Part shown: one piece after another, positions 28,321 through 37,701 of the stretch
Layout: each line of letters begins with the position of its first letter
How positions within the stretch are numbered: position 1 is the stretch's first letter
NCBI RefSeq assembly: GCF_026262645.1
Contig: NZ_SHNO01000001.1
Span: 1 to 64,000, forward strand
DNA length: 64,000 bases
Reading direction: 5' to 3'
Source of the DNA: Candidatus Marimicrobium litorale
GTDB taxonomy: Bacteria > Pseudomonadota > Gammaproteobacteria > Pseudomonadales > Halieaceae
Translations under genes and position numbers: made by a program
The notes under the pieces: model-generated
The model's input: the letters and a program-made list of their open reading frames with translations, nothing else
Told to the model about the DNA's origin: nothing
Databases searched by the model: none

Positions 28321-29639
28321 TTCCCGGGTTTTTTTTTCAGGGGAGAAAATCCATCGTTTTCCACCGGAGTCGCTCTGCGTCGCGCACGCCCTGATGACTT
28401 ATCTGGCGGGGAATTGGCGCTGCTCTTGTTCTCAGCCCTGATCGTCTTACGCTGTTCGTCGGTATGGGGAGTGTCTGATGCGGAAGGCGCATGTGTGCCG
28501 TTGAACCTGGCTGTCAGTCCGGGCAGTGAGAGGCTCTCGAAGTCCAGTGACAGATAGCGCTGGATACTTTGTACCTGTTTCCATTCAGCGGCGGAGGCAA
28601 GGGAAATCGCCATACCGGAGGCACCCGCTCTACCGGTGCGCCCTGTGCGGTGCACGTAATCGTCGCCGCTGTGTGGTATGTCGTAATTGATCACGACTTC
28701 GATACCCGATACATCCAGCCCGCGAGCGGCGACGTCGCTTGCACACAACACATTGATCTTGCCGTTGTGGAAGCGCTGCACGACCAGCTTGCGCTCTTCA
28801 GTCGTCATCTCTCCATGCAGGCAGGCGCAGCGCAGAGACTGTGTGCCTGCGAGATCGGCGAGTCGGGAGGCGGTTGTGCGCTTGTTGCCAAACACGAGCG
28901 CGCGCGTGTAGTCGCCCTGTTGCAGCAGTCGCAGTAACAGCGCGTTCTTGTGTGTTTGACTGTCGGCCATGATCAACTGGTGAACGATGTTGTCATGAGC
29001 CGCTCGCTCCTTTCCGGTACTGACGGTTTCTGGATGTTTGAGCAGTGTGTCTGCCATCTCCTTAACCCCGCGATGAGTCAACGTGGCGGAGTAGAGCAGC
29101 GTCTGTGGGCTGGAGGGGGTGGACGCAGCGATAGCCAGCACGTCCTCGCGCAAGCCAAGATCCAGCATACGATCTGCCTCGTCCAGTACCAGCGTTTGTA
29201 ATATCCCAAGGTCGGCACTGCCTCGCTTGCAGTGCTCGAGCATGCGCCCTGGTGTCGCGACCAGAATTTCCGGATCTTTGCGCAATGCCGCTCGCTGGTA
29301 CCTGAACTCCTCACCGCCGGTAATGGCTTCGACACGTAAAGGTGACTTTTTCAGCAGTTGCCGACAGTGTTTGAGAACTTGCCTGGCCAGCTCACGGGTA
29401 GGCACTAACACCAGTGCCAGTGTGCCGCCCGAGCGTGTCTGTTCTGTCGTAAGAATGCGCTGGGCCAGAGGCACGAGGTAGGCCAGCGTCTTGCCGCTGC
29501 CGGTTTCGGCGCAGACCATCATATCCCCTCCTTTGAGGGCTATAGGTATTGACAGGGCCTGCACGGCCGTTGGCTTGCTGAACGCGAGTGCATCCACTCC
29601 CAGCTGCAACTGGCGATCCAGTTGAATATCGTCGAACAC
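28317..29639 (-). CDS. DEAD-box RNA helicase, SrmB-like
   Basis: A 440-residue ATP-dependent RNA helicase. Motifs in order: Q motif region with F19 and Q27, motif I AETGSGKT (44-51), PTRELARQ, TPGR, DEAD, SAT, and in the second RecA domain VATS-like CASDVAARGLDV and HRTGRTGRAG. After about residue 375 a basic, Ser/Lys-rich disordered tail ends in KKKPGK, typical of RNA-binding tails in SrmB/RhlE helicases. The start is GTG 29639 with a GGAGG site upstream. Likely role: ribosome assembly or RNA turnover. It overlaps thpR. Confidence 0.93.
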   Translation of the reverse strand: MFDDIQLDRQLQLGVDALAFSKPTAVQALSIPIALKGGDMMVCAETGSGKTLAYLVPLAQRILTTEQTRSGGTLALVLVPTRELARQVLKHCRQLLKKSPLRVEAITGGEEFRYQRAALRKDPEILVATPGRMLEHCKRGSADLGILQTLVLDEADRMLDLGLREDVLAIAASTPSSPQTLLYSATLTHRGVKEMADTLLKHPETVSTGKERAAHDNIVHQLIMADSQTHKNALLLRLLQQGDYTRALVFGNKRTTASRLADLAGTQSLRCACLHGEMTTEERKLVVQRFHNGKINVLCASDVAARGLDVSGIEVVINYDIPHSGDDYVHRTGRTGRAGASGMAISLASAAEWKQVQSIQRYLSLDFESLSLPGLTARFNGTHAPSASDTPHTDEQRKTIRAENKSSANSPPDKSSGRARRRATPVENDGFSPLKKKPGK

Positions 29640-29849
29640 GCGAGTTAAACCTCCGGGGGCTGCGAATCAGCGGGCGTCTACGAGTGGAGAGGGTACGCTC
29701 AAATTCCGGCTTTGCAAGCCCGCTGGCTACCCCGTCGGCGATGGGTCGCCATACAAGGTATGATGGCGCCGTTATTTCAGCGAGTGGCGATTGTGCTCGT
29801 AGAAATATTTCCGTATCAGTAAGCTGTGAACGTGTTGTGTGGAGATCTT

Positions 29850-30821
29850 ATGATAAGCGCGGTGAGGATTAATGAGACCGGTGGGCCCGAGGTTATGGAG
29901 CTGCAGGATGTGGCGATTGGGCCCCCTGGCCCAGGTATGGTGACGGTGGCGAACAAGGCGATCGGGTTGAACTATATCGATACCTATCACCGCAGTGGTC
30001 TCTATCCACTGCCATTGCCGACGGGGCTCGGACTGGAAGGCGCGGGGGAAGTGCAGGCTGTTGGCGAAGGTGTAGATCTGGTCGAAGGCGATCGGGTGGC
30101 GTATTGCTCTGCCGGCTTTGGTGCTTACGCGGAGGCAATTAATCTGCCAGCGATGCGACTGGTGAAGATACCGCAGGGAGTGGGCTTCGAGCAGGCGGCA
30201 GCGGTGCTGTTGAAGGGGCAGACCGCGGAGTATCTGCTGCAGCGCACCTATCCGATAAAGGCGGGGGAACCCTGCCTATTTCACGCGGCAGCGGGTGGTG
30301 TCGGGTTGTTGTTTGGTCAGTGGGCTAGAAACATTGGCGCTACTGTTATCGGTACTGTCGGATCTGAAGAAAAGGCCGTATTAGCACGGGCGCATGGTTA
30401 TACTCATGTCATAAACTACCGCACCGAGGATGTCCTTACCCGCGTGCTCGAGATCACTGGCGGCGAAAAACTGCCTGTAGTTTACGATGGCGTGGGCCGG
30501 GATACCTTCGAGGTGTCACTGGACTGCCTGAGACCAAGGGGGCTGATGGTCAGTTTCGGCAATGCCTCGGGTGCGCCAGCGCCGCTCGATTTACAAATAT
30601 TGGCCAACAAGGGTTCCCTGTTTATAACAAGACCTACAATGTTGACCTATACCGCCAGTGAGGCGGAGCTGCAGCAGTCGTCGGAGGATGTATTTTCGCG
30701 TGTTGTCTCAGGCGAATTGATGGTGGAGATCAATCAACGCTATGCGCTGCAGGATGTTCAACAGGCGCATCGGGATCTGGAGAGTCGCAAGACCAGTGGT
30801 TCCACGATTCTTGTCCCCTGA
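29850..30821 (+). CDS. NADPH:quinone oxidoreductase (QorA-like)
   Basis: A 323-residue zinc-free medium-chain reductase. The NADPH-binding AAGGVG is at 147-152, and the N-terminal GroES-like domain starts VRINETGGPEVMEL as in E. coli Qor. Residues YCSAGFGAYAE and DGVGRDTF are family marks. It reduces quinones by one electron. ATG 29850 has ggagatct before it and gives the family N-terminus; an upstream GTG is less likely. A TATGAT box at 29759-29764 could be the -10 of its promoter. Confidence 0.92.
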   Translation: MISAVRINETGGPEVMELQDVAIGPPGPGMVTVANKAIGLNYIDTYHRSGLYPLPLPTGLGLEGAGEVQAVGEGVDLVEGDRVAYCSAGFGAYAEAINLPAMRLVKIPQGVGFEQAAAVLLKGQTAEYLLQRTYPIKAGEPCLFHAAAGGVGLLFGQWARNIGATVIGTVGSEEKAVLARAHGYTHVINYRTEDVLTRVLEITGGEKLPVVYDGVGRDTFEVSLDCLRPRGLMVSFGNASGAPAPLDLQILANKGSLFITRPTMLTYTASEAELQQSSEDVFSRVVSGELMVEINQRYALQDVQQAHRDLESRKTSGSTILVP

Positions 30822-30889
30822 CTAGCATAGGACGATCGTTGCAATGGAGTGTGAGTGAATGAGTGATTTTCGTGTACGGGAGCGTTGTC

Positions 30890-31480
30890 ATGCAGGTTAG
30901 GCCGGTGGTACTCGCGGGTCGCCGGGTGCGCCTTGCCCCACTGGATGCGGACCATGCACAAGGACTTTATAATCGCGGGCAGCAGCAGAGAGATTGGGAC
31001 TATCTGCCCCGTCCGTGCTTTATCGACCTGGCAGATACGCGTCACTGGATTGATGAAGCGCTGTCAGCCAGCGATCAGGTAGCTTTCGCCATCGTGGAAA
31101 ATGGTCGGGGGCGTGCAGTCGGCAGCACGCGTTATCTCAACATTAGGCCAGAGCACCGTAGTCTGGAGATTGGCTGGACGTGGTTGGGCCGCGACTGGCA
31201 GCGAACCGCGTTAAACACAGAGACAAAATTGCTGTTGCTGACACATGCTTTCGAGCAGCTGGGCTGCGTGCGGGTAGAGTTCAAGACGGATTTGCGTAAC
31301 GAGCGCTCACAGAAGGCACTGCAGCGAATGGGCGCGACGCGGGAGGGCGTGCTGCGCAATCATATGATCGTTCAGGGCAGCCACGTGCGCGATTCGGTTT
31401 ACTACAGCGTAATCGACCGGGAATGGCCGACTGTCAAACAGCAACTGCTGAAGCTTCTTGCGCGTACGAAGGGGGCATAG
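30890..31480 (+). CDS. GNAT N-acetyltransferase, RimJ/RimL type
   Basis: A 196-residue acetyltransferase with the RimJ/RimL opening pattern (GRRVRLAPLDADHAQGL), a central GWTWLGRDWQRTALNTE acetyl-CoA region and the family signature FKTDLRNERSQKALQRMGATREGVLRNH. I use ATG 30890, preceded by gggag at the right distance. The family acetylates protein N-termini or small amines; the substrate cannot be read from the sequence. It follows qor by 68 bp. Its stop is only 3 bp from the convergent cysK stop. Confidence 0.85.
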   Translation: MQVRPVVLAGRRVRLAPLDADHAQGLYNRGQQQRDWDYLPRPCFIDLADTRHWIDEALSASDQVAFAIVENGRGRAVGSTRYLNIRPEHRSLEIGWTWLGRDWQRTALNTETKLLLLTHAFEQLGCVRVEFKTDLRNERSQKALQRMGATREGVLRNHMIVQGSHVRDSVYYSVIDREWPTVKQQLLKLLARTKGA

Positions 31481-31483
31481 TGA

Positions 31484-32464
31484 TCAGGTAATGGTGGCCT
31501 GAACCTTCTCGTTATCGGAGAAGCTGTCGGCGAAGAGAGCTGTAGAGAGGTAACGTTCGCCGGAATCCGGCAGGATAGCGACAATGAGCTTTCCTTTATT
31601 TTCCGCCTGCTGAGATAGCCGGTGAGCGACTGCCATAGCTGCGCCGGAGGAAATGCCCGCGAGGATACCCTCTCTTTGCATCAGTTTGTGCGCCCACTCC
31701 ATGGCCTCTTCGCTCGACACCTGCTCTACCTGGTCGACCAGATCCAGCTGCAAGTTCTGCGGCACGAAGCCTGCACCAATGCCCTGTATTTTGTGCGGAG
31801 CATGGGTGGGGTCTGCGCCGGCTTTGGCAGCAGTGATCATGGTCGTGGTGTCCGGCTCTACCGCCACACAAAGCACGTTCTTGCCGCGCGTTTTCTTCAG
31901 GTATGAGGCGACACCGCTGATGGTGCCACCGGTGCCTACGCCGGACACAAAGATGTCGACGTCACCCTCCGTATCATCCCAGATTTCGGGCCCCGTAGTC
32001 TGCTCATGGACAGCCGGATTAGCGGGATTCTCGAACTGGTGTGGCCCCCAGTACTTGCCCGGATCTGAGCTGATGATGGTGTCCGCCCGTTCTATCGCGG
32101 CGGGGATGCCTTTGGCGCCGTCAGTGAGAATGATCTCGGCCCCCAATGATTTCATTAACATGCGACGCTCAAGGCTCATTGTATTGGGCATTGTCAGGAT
32201 GCAGTTATAGCCTCGGGCGGCGGCCACAAATGCCAGGGCAATCCCGGTATTGCCGCTGGTGGGTTCGACGATTGTCATACCAGGCTTGAGGCTGCCATCT
32301 TTTTCTGCTGCGGCGACCATGCTGGCGCCGATGCGACATTTCACCGACATAGCGGGGTTGCGATTCTCCAGCTTGCCGTAGATGTTGCCATCGCTGATGT
32401 GATTTATTTTGACCAGGGGTGTGCCACCGATGGTCTCTGCGTTGTTTTGATAAAGTTTTGTCAT
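31484..32464 (-). CDS. cysK: cysteine synthase A
   Basis: A 326-residue PLP enzyme (O-acetylserine sulfhydrylase) that makes cysteine from O-acetylserine and sulfide. PLP lysine K42 is in [11 protein letters not shown], the substrate loop TSGNTG is at 69-74, and the GTGGTISG phosphate cradle is present downstream. Length matches CysK rather than CysM, although position alone cannot prove which acceptor is used. No cys regulator or transporter gene is adjacent. Confidence 0.94.
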   Translation of the reverse strand: MTKLYQNNAETIGGTPLVKINHISDGNIYGKLENRNPAMSVKCRIGASMVAAAEKDGSLKPGMTIVEPTSGNTGIALAFVAAARGYNCILTMPNTMSLERRMLMKSLGAEIILTDGAKGIPAAIERADTIISSDPGKYWGPHQFENPANPAVHEQTTGPEIWDDTEGDVDIFVSGVGTGGTISGVASYLKKTRGKNVLCVAVEPDTTTMITAAKAGADPTHAPHKIQGIGAGFVPQNLQLDLVDQVEQVSSEEAMEWAHKLMQREGILAGISSGAAMAVAHRLSQQAENKGKLIVAILPDSGERYLSTALFADSFSDNEKVQATIT

Positions 32465-32604
32465 TGTGAGCCGTATTCCACAGGTCGAATTTTGTTAACA
32501 GACTAGCTCTGATGACGGGTAGTGTCCATCTCGGGAGCTCAATCCTGAGATCGTAGGATAATTCGCGTCAGGAGTGAACTTTATCCGGGAGGCGGAGTCA
32601 TAAT

Positions 32605-32741
32605 GGTACGGTAGCCGCTGCCCATGAACGCTGGAGTGAGCTTGTGTAGCGGATATGCCGAGCTGGATTCCATCCAGGTCACGCACTATGAAGTGAGGGT
32701 AGTTGCCTCTTTGAACCGGTCTTCTTATGGCCGGTTTTTTT
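32605..32741 (+). ncRNA. candidate small RNA ending in a strong terminator
   Basis: The 275-bp gap between cysK and the TlpA-like gene, both on the minus strand, contains a plus-strand intrinsic terminator that serves no protein gene. Upstream of it are a CATAAT -10-like box (32599-32604) with only a weak -35 (tgaact, 32575-32580), a 6-bp hairpin (ctggat/atccag near 32661-32675) and a small cact/agtg stem. An RNA of about 130 nt starting near 32611 would explain the arrangement. No similarity to a known RNA was recognised. Confidence 0.4.
32714..32741 (+). terminator. plus-strand intrinsic terminator without a protein gene
   Basis: Stem aaccggtc (32714-32721) and ggccggtt (32729-32736) pairs over 8 bp, one of them a G-U pair that works only in the plus-strand RNA, followed by seven T residues. 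On the minus strand the same stem would have a C-A mismatch and no U tail. It therefore ends a plus-strand transcript. Confidence 0.7.
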
Positions 32742-33183
32742 ATTTTCTGTTGCCTACAGCGGTTTGTTCCGTTGCCAGCGACAGGGAGCCGAGTGTTTGT
32801 GGCCCCAACAGGGTCTCTTTCAGTTCGCCGCGGGGGGACACGATCAGCGTAGTTGGCAGCGCCACGGGTCGCGGGATGCCCAATTGGCCGGATGGGTCAT
32901 GCTTGAGCGTGGGAAAGGCAACGCCCAGCGAGCGGGTCTGGTTGTCGAGGTCAGCGCCGGTCGCGCCATCATAGTTGACGCCAAGTACGGTCACCGTGTC
33001 ATACGCCTCGTTCAGTGCGTTCAATTCTGGAATTTCTTCAATGCAGGGTTTACACCACTGGGCCCAGTAGTTAATGACGACCCACTGGCCCCGCAATTCG
33101 TCCAGCTCAGGCGCGGGTGCTTCGCCTTTGTCCGCACAGGCTGTGAGCAGGGTCAGCAAGAGTATGGCTGCCGCGCGCCTCAT
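32740..33183 (-). CDS. TlpA-like thioredoxin-fold lipoprotein
   Basis: A 147-residue lipoprotein: signal peptide with lipobox LTAC and lipidated C16, then a compact thioredoxin domain with the redox motif WCKPC (C44 and C47) and the cis-proline segment ALPTTLIVSP. The family keeps periplasmic or envelope thiols reduced, for example for cytochrome c assembly or matrix proteins. Its ATG overlaps the YihY stop by 4 nt. The order thioredoxin-YihY-ArsC-WrbA-DUF2069 is one I recall from pseudomonads, with the last three divergent. Confidence 0.86.
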   Translation of the reverse strand: MRRAAAILLLTLLTACADKGEAPAPELDELRGQWVVINYWAQWCKPCIEEIPELNALNEAYDTVTVLGVNYDGATGADLDNQTRSLGVAFPTLKHDPSGQLGIPRPVALPTTLIVSPRGELKETLLGPQTLGSLSLATEQTAVGNRK

Positions 33184-34406
33184 TTTTGAAATAGAGCCAC
33201 AAGGCTGTCAGACAGCAGCGTTCTTTGATCCTTCTGTTCCGCAACCAGCAGCCCCTCTGCTGCGCCAAGCCACCCATCTGCTTCTTGCCCAAACTGCTGG
33301 TCAAGGGATAGCTCGCCTTCTATCCACTCCTTTAGCTGCCAGAAAGAGACGGTATTGAGATCCCGGCTGAGCAGATAATGGCCCTTGTCGTTTTGGGTAA
33401 TGATGCGCTGATCGAGGAGAATATTGCGTATTGTTCCCCATGTTTCACTGTCTAGTCCGCGCACGATTTCGTGCTTATTATTGAGTAATTCGAGCTCGCG
33501 TACCGCATCACCGCTAAGCTGTTTTTGCCAGAATAAGTGCAGTACCTGGAGCGCCTTCATGACGATGGGTCGCTCTGCCTGTTCGCGACTCTGGTAGGCA
33601 GACAGGCTGTGCACCAGAATGCCGCCCATCAAGACGATATTCCACGACAGATAAACCCAGAGCAAAAACAAAGGTACCGCCGCGAATGCCCCATAGATGA
33701 ACGTAATACTCGATTCGGCAACCAGTTGGGTAAACAGGCTGCGGGCCGCGTGAAAAACCAGTGCCACAATAAGGCCGCCTATCATAACGTGCTTGAACGG
33801 CACACGGCAGTTAGGTACAGCGGCGTACATCAGGCTGAAACCCATCGTGGATAATAGCAGTGGCGTTATGCGCAACAGAGCGGCTTGGGCGCCAAAAATA
33901 TCATAAGACGCGAGGGTGTCTGTGAATGAGGAAAGATAGGTGCTCATCGCCAATGCCAGGCCGATCAAAATCGGCGCCAGTGTCAGCACAGCCCAATACA
34001 ACAGGAAGCTGGACAGGGGGCTGCGATTCTCTCTCGCACGCCATATCAGGTTAAAGGCTTTTTCAATATTGCGCAGCATGAGTACCGCGGTGACCAGCAG
34101 AAAAGCAACTCCCGGTCCGGTCAGGTTTTTTGCCTGCTGTGAAAAGTTTTCCAGATAGCCTTCAATCTCTGCGCTGCTCTGCGGCACCATGTGTTTGAAC
34201 AGAAGCGTTTGCATCTGGCTTTCGGCGCCCTGGAATGCAGGGATGGCAGAGGCCATGGTGTAGAGCACGGTCAGGAGCGGGACCAGCGCGAACAGACTCA
34301 TGTAGGTCAGTGCAGCTGCGTTCTCCGAACAGCGATCCGCACCAAACCGCCCAATGAGGTAAGTTATCCGACGCCAGATTTCACGGATGATCGAGATAGG
34401 GTTCAT
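33180..34406 (-). CDS. YihY/BrkB family membrane protein
   Basis: A 408-residue protein: an N-terminal half with about six TM helices (the family segment ENAAALTYMSLFALVPLLTVL is clear) and a soluble C-terminal extension of about 130 residues that looks like a winged-helix region. The YihY family was once named RNase BN by error; its real role is unclear, perhaps transport. The start is 34406 (MNPISIIREIWRR), matching the family; an upstream in-frame codon gives atypical residues. It is divergent from arsC and overlaps the TlpA-like gene. Confidence 0.88.
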   Translation of the reverse strand: MNPISIIREIWRRITYLIGRFGADRCSENAAALTYMSLFALVPLLTVLYTMASAIPAFQGAESQMQTLLFKHMVPQSSAEIEGYLENFSQQAKNLTGPGVAFLLVTAVLMLRNIEKAFNLIWRARENRSPLSSFLLYWAVLTLAPILIGLALAMSTYLSSFTDTLASYDIFGAQAALLRITPLLLSTMGFSLMYAAVPNCRVPFKHVMIGGLIVALVFHAARSLFTQLVAESSITFIYGAFAAVPLFLLWVYLSWNIVLMGGILVHSLSAYQSREQAERPIVMKALQVLHLFWQKQLSGDAVRELELLNNKHEIVRGLDSETWGTIRNILLDQRIITQNDKGHYLLSRDLNTVSFWQLKEWIEGELSLDQQFGQEADGWLGAAEGLLVAEQKDQRTLLSDSLVALFQK

Positions 34407-34492
34407 GGCAATAGTATGGCATGAAGGGGGTGGCCGCTGCACGGGCTGAATCACATGCATTCCGCTTTCAGGCACTGTGTCTGCTGCATTTT

Positions 34493-34501
34493 TGGTATAC
34501 T
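34493..34501 (+). promoter_or_regulatory. extended -10 promoter candidate for arsC-wrbA
   Basis: TGGTATACT at 34493-34501 matches an extended -10 element (TGn plus TATACT, five of six bases). No good -35 precedes it, which extended -10 promoters do not need. Transcription would start near 34508, leaving about 27 nt before the arsC ATG. Confidence 0.45.
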
Positions 34502-34534
34502 TGCTGTCCTGTCAATATCGCCCAGAGGTCTTGC

Positions 34535-35828
<1,294 letters not shown>

Positions 35829-35847
35829 GCCGACTGGAGATAAAGTC

Positions 35848-37701
35848 ATGAGTAAACCATCATTGTTGCGCCGGATAGCCGCGGGAACCTGGACGGCGAT
35901 TACACGTATCCGGCTCGCCATGGCCAATATTCTGTTTCTGGTCCTACTGGCGCTTATCTATTTTGTCTACATGGGCGGCGGGCCTGAGCCCCTTCCAGAG
36001 CAGGCGGCACTGTTGCTGAATGTCAGTGGCACAGTGGTAGATCAGAAGACTGCGGTGAATCCACTGCAGGCAGTACTTTCGGAGCCGTCGCCAGAACAGC
36101 ACGAGGTGTTACTCAGAGATATTATCGAGTCGATTGAGTACGCTGCAGATGACCCTGCGATTAATTCTCTTGTCATGGAGCTGGATTCCCTCGTGTATCT
36201 CGGGATCAGCAAGACACAGGAGATTACTCCCGCGCTGGAGGCTTTTCGGGAAACGGGCAAACCCATAATCGCGCTTGGCGACTACTACACTCAGGATCAG
36301 TATTTGCTGGCCAGTTATGCGGATACAGTGATTTCTCACCCCCTGGGTGGTGTCATGCTCGAGGGGTTCAGCAGTTATCGTAATTACTTTCGTGAGGCGC
36401 TGGACAAGCTCTCAATTAACGTACACGTTTTTCGGGCAGGGGAACAGAAGTCTTACGTCGAGCCCTTTTTGCGCGATGATATGTCCGAGCCGGTGAAAGA
36501 GCTTACGGCTCGTTGGTTGGGAGACCTCTGGCAGCAATACACGTCTACGGTAGAGTTGCAGCGTAACCTTACTGAGGGAGCACTGGATAACTACGTCAAT
36601 AACTTGCCGGATTTACTTCGTCAGCAGGGCGGTGATGCAGGGCAGGCGGCGCTGAAAGCGGGTCTGATAGACAAACTGTTAGGCCGGTCGGAAGGCAATG
36701 ATTATCTTGTCCAGCTGGTTGGCGCCAGCAACGATGACGGTCTTTATGAGGCGATAGAATTTGAGCGCTACGTGGGCCGCAAGAGGCCTATGCAGCTAGG
36801 AACTGCAGCAGGTGATCGCATTGGTGTTATTACGGCCACCGGAAATATTCTGCCCGGTGACCAACCGCCGGGAAATATCGGTGGTGATTCCCTCGCACGG
36901 CTGATCCGGGGTGCTGTCGACGAAGACGATATCAAGGCAATCGTATTGCGAGTTAATAGCGGGGGAGGCAGTTACTTTGCTTCTGAGATTGTTCGCCAGC
37001 AAATTCTATACGCCCGTGAAAAAGAGAAGCCCTTAATAGTGTCCATGGGTGCTGTAGCTGCCTCGGGCGGTTATTACATTGCCGCCGATGCCACTGAAAT
37101 CTGGGCGACTCCGGCAACTATCACCGGCAGTATCGGCGTCTTCGCTGCCTTCCCAACATTTGAGGGCTTGTTGCAGCGAATGGGCATTCATACTGACGGT
37201 GTTGGCACCACTAAACTGGCCGGTGCCCTGCGACCAGATCGTCCGGTAAAACCGGAGCAGAAAGCCGTTATTAACAGTGGCATTGAGTTTGCCTACAGGA
37301 ATTTCTTGCAGGTTGTGGCAGATGGCAGAGAGATGAGTGTGGAGAGCGTCGACCCTCTCGCTCAGGGTCGTGTGTGGAGTGCTGCAGATGCTCTGGAATC
37401 AGGTCTGATCGATCAGCTGGGAGGGCTTGAGGAGGCGATTGCTTCTGCTGCTGAGCATGCGGGCCTGTCGGACTACAAAGTGGATTTTGTAGAGCTGCCC
37501 GTATCGCCCCGGGAGCTGTTGATGAGGCAACTGGCCAACCGCGGTATGAGCCTGAACCTGTGGGAAGAGTCTGCTACTGGCGCTATGTTTCTTCGCCTCA
37601 TGTTGCCAGTGCGAGCTGCTGTCCGCGAATTAACGACGTTGCAGGATCCGAATCATCTGTATGTACGATGTCTGGCCTGCGGATTGACGCCTGAGCTTTA
37701 G
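35848..37701 (+). CDS. sppA: signal peptide peptidase SppA, 67-kDa type
   Basis: A 617-residue inner-membrane protease with one TM helix (about 25-43) and tandem ClpP-like (crotonase-type) domains facing the periplasm. The catalytic dyad is K201 (GEQKSYVEPF) in the first half and S406 (AVAASGGYY) in the second, the arrangement of E. coli SppA (K209/S409). It degrades cleaved signal peptides in the membrane. ATG 35848 has a ggag site at about 35836. Its stop overlaps the convergent RND gene by 4 nt. Confidence 0.94.
   Translation: MSKPSLLRRIAAGTWTAITRIRLAMANILFLVLLALIYFVYMGGGPEPLPEQAALLLNVSGTVVDQKTAVNPLQAVLSEPSPEQHEVLLRDIIESIEYAADDPAINSLVMELDSLVYLGISKTQEITPALEAFRETGKPIIALGDYYTQDQYLLASYADTVISHPLGGVMLEGFSSYRNYFREALDKLSINVHVFRAGEQKSYVEPFLRDDMSEPVKELTARWLGDLWQQYTSTVELQRNLTEGALDNYVNNLPDLLRQQGGDAGQAALKAGLIDKLLGRSEGNDYLVQLVGASNDDGLYEAIEFERYVGRKRPMQLGTAAGDRIGVITATGNILPGDQPPGNIGGDSLARLIRGAVDEDDIKAIVLRVNSGGGSYFASEIVRQQILYAREKEKPLIVSMGAVAASGGYYIAADATEIWATPATITGSIGVFAAFPTFEGLLQRMGIHTDGVGTTKLAGALRPDRPVKPEQKAVINSGIEFAYRNFLQVVADGREMSVESVDPLAQGRVWSAADALESGLIDQLGGLEEAIASAAEHAGLSDYKVDFVELPVSPRELLMRQLANRGMSLNLWEESATGAMFLRLMLPVRAAVRELTTLQDPNHLYVRCLACGLTPEL

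Noticed and set aside
33180-34406. Ribonuclease BN (rbn) label for the YihY protein
   Set aside because: The old RNase BN name for this membrane family was an error; no nuclease motif is present.
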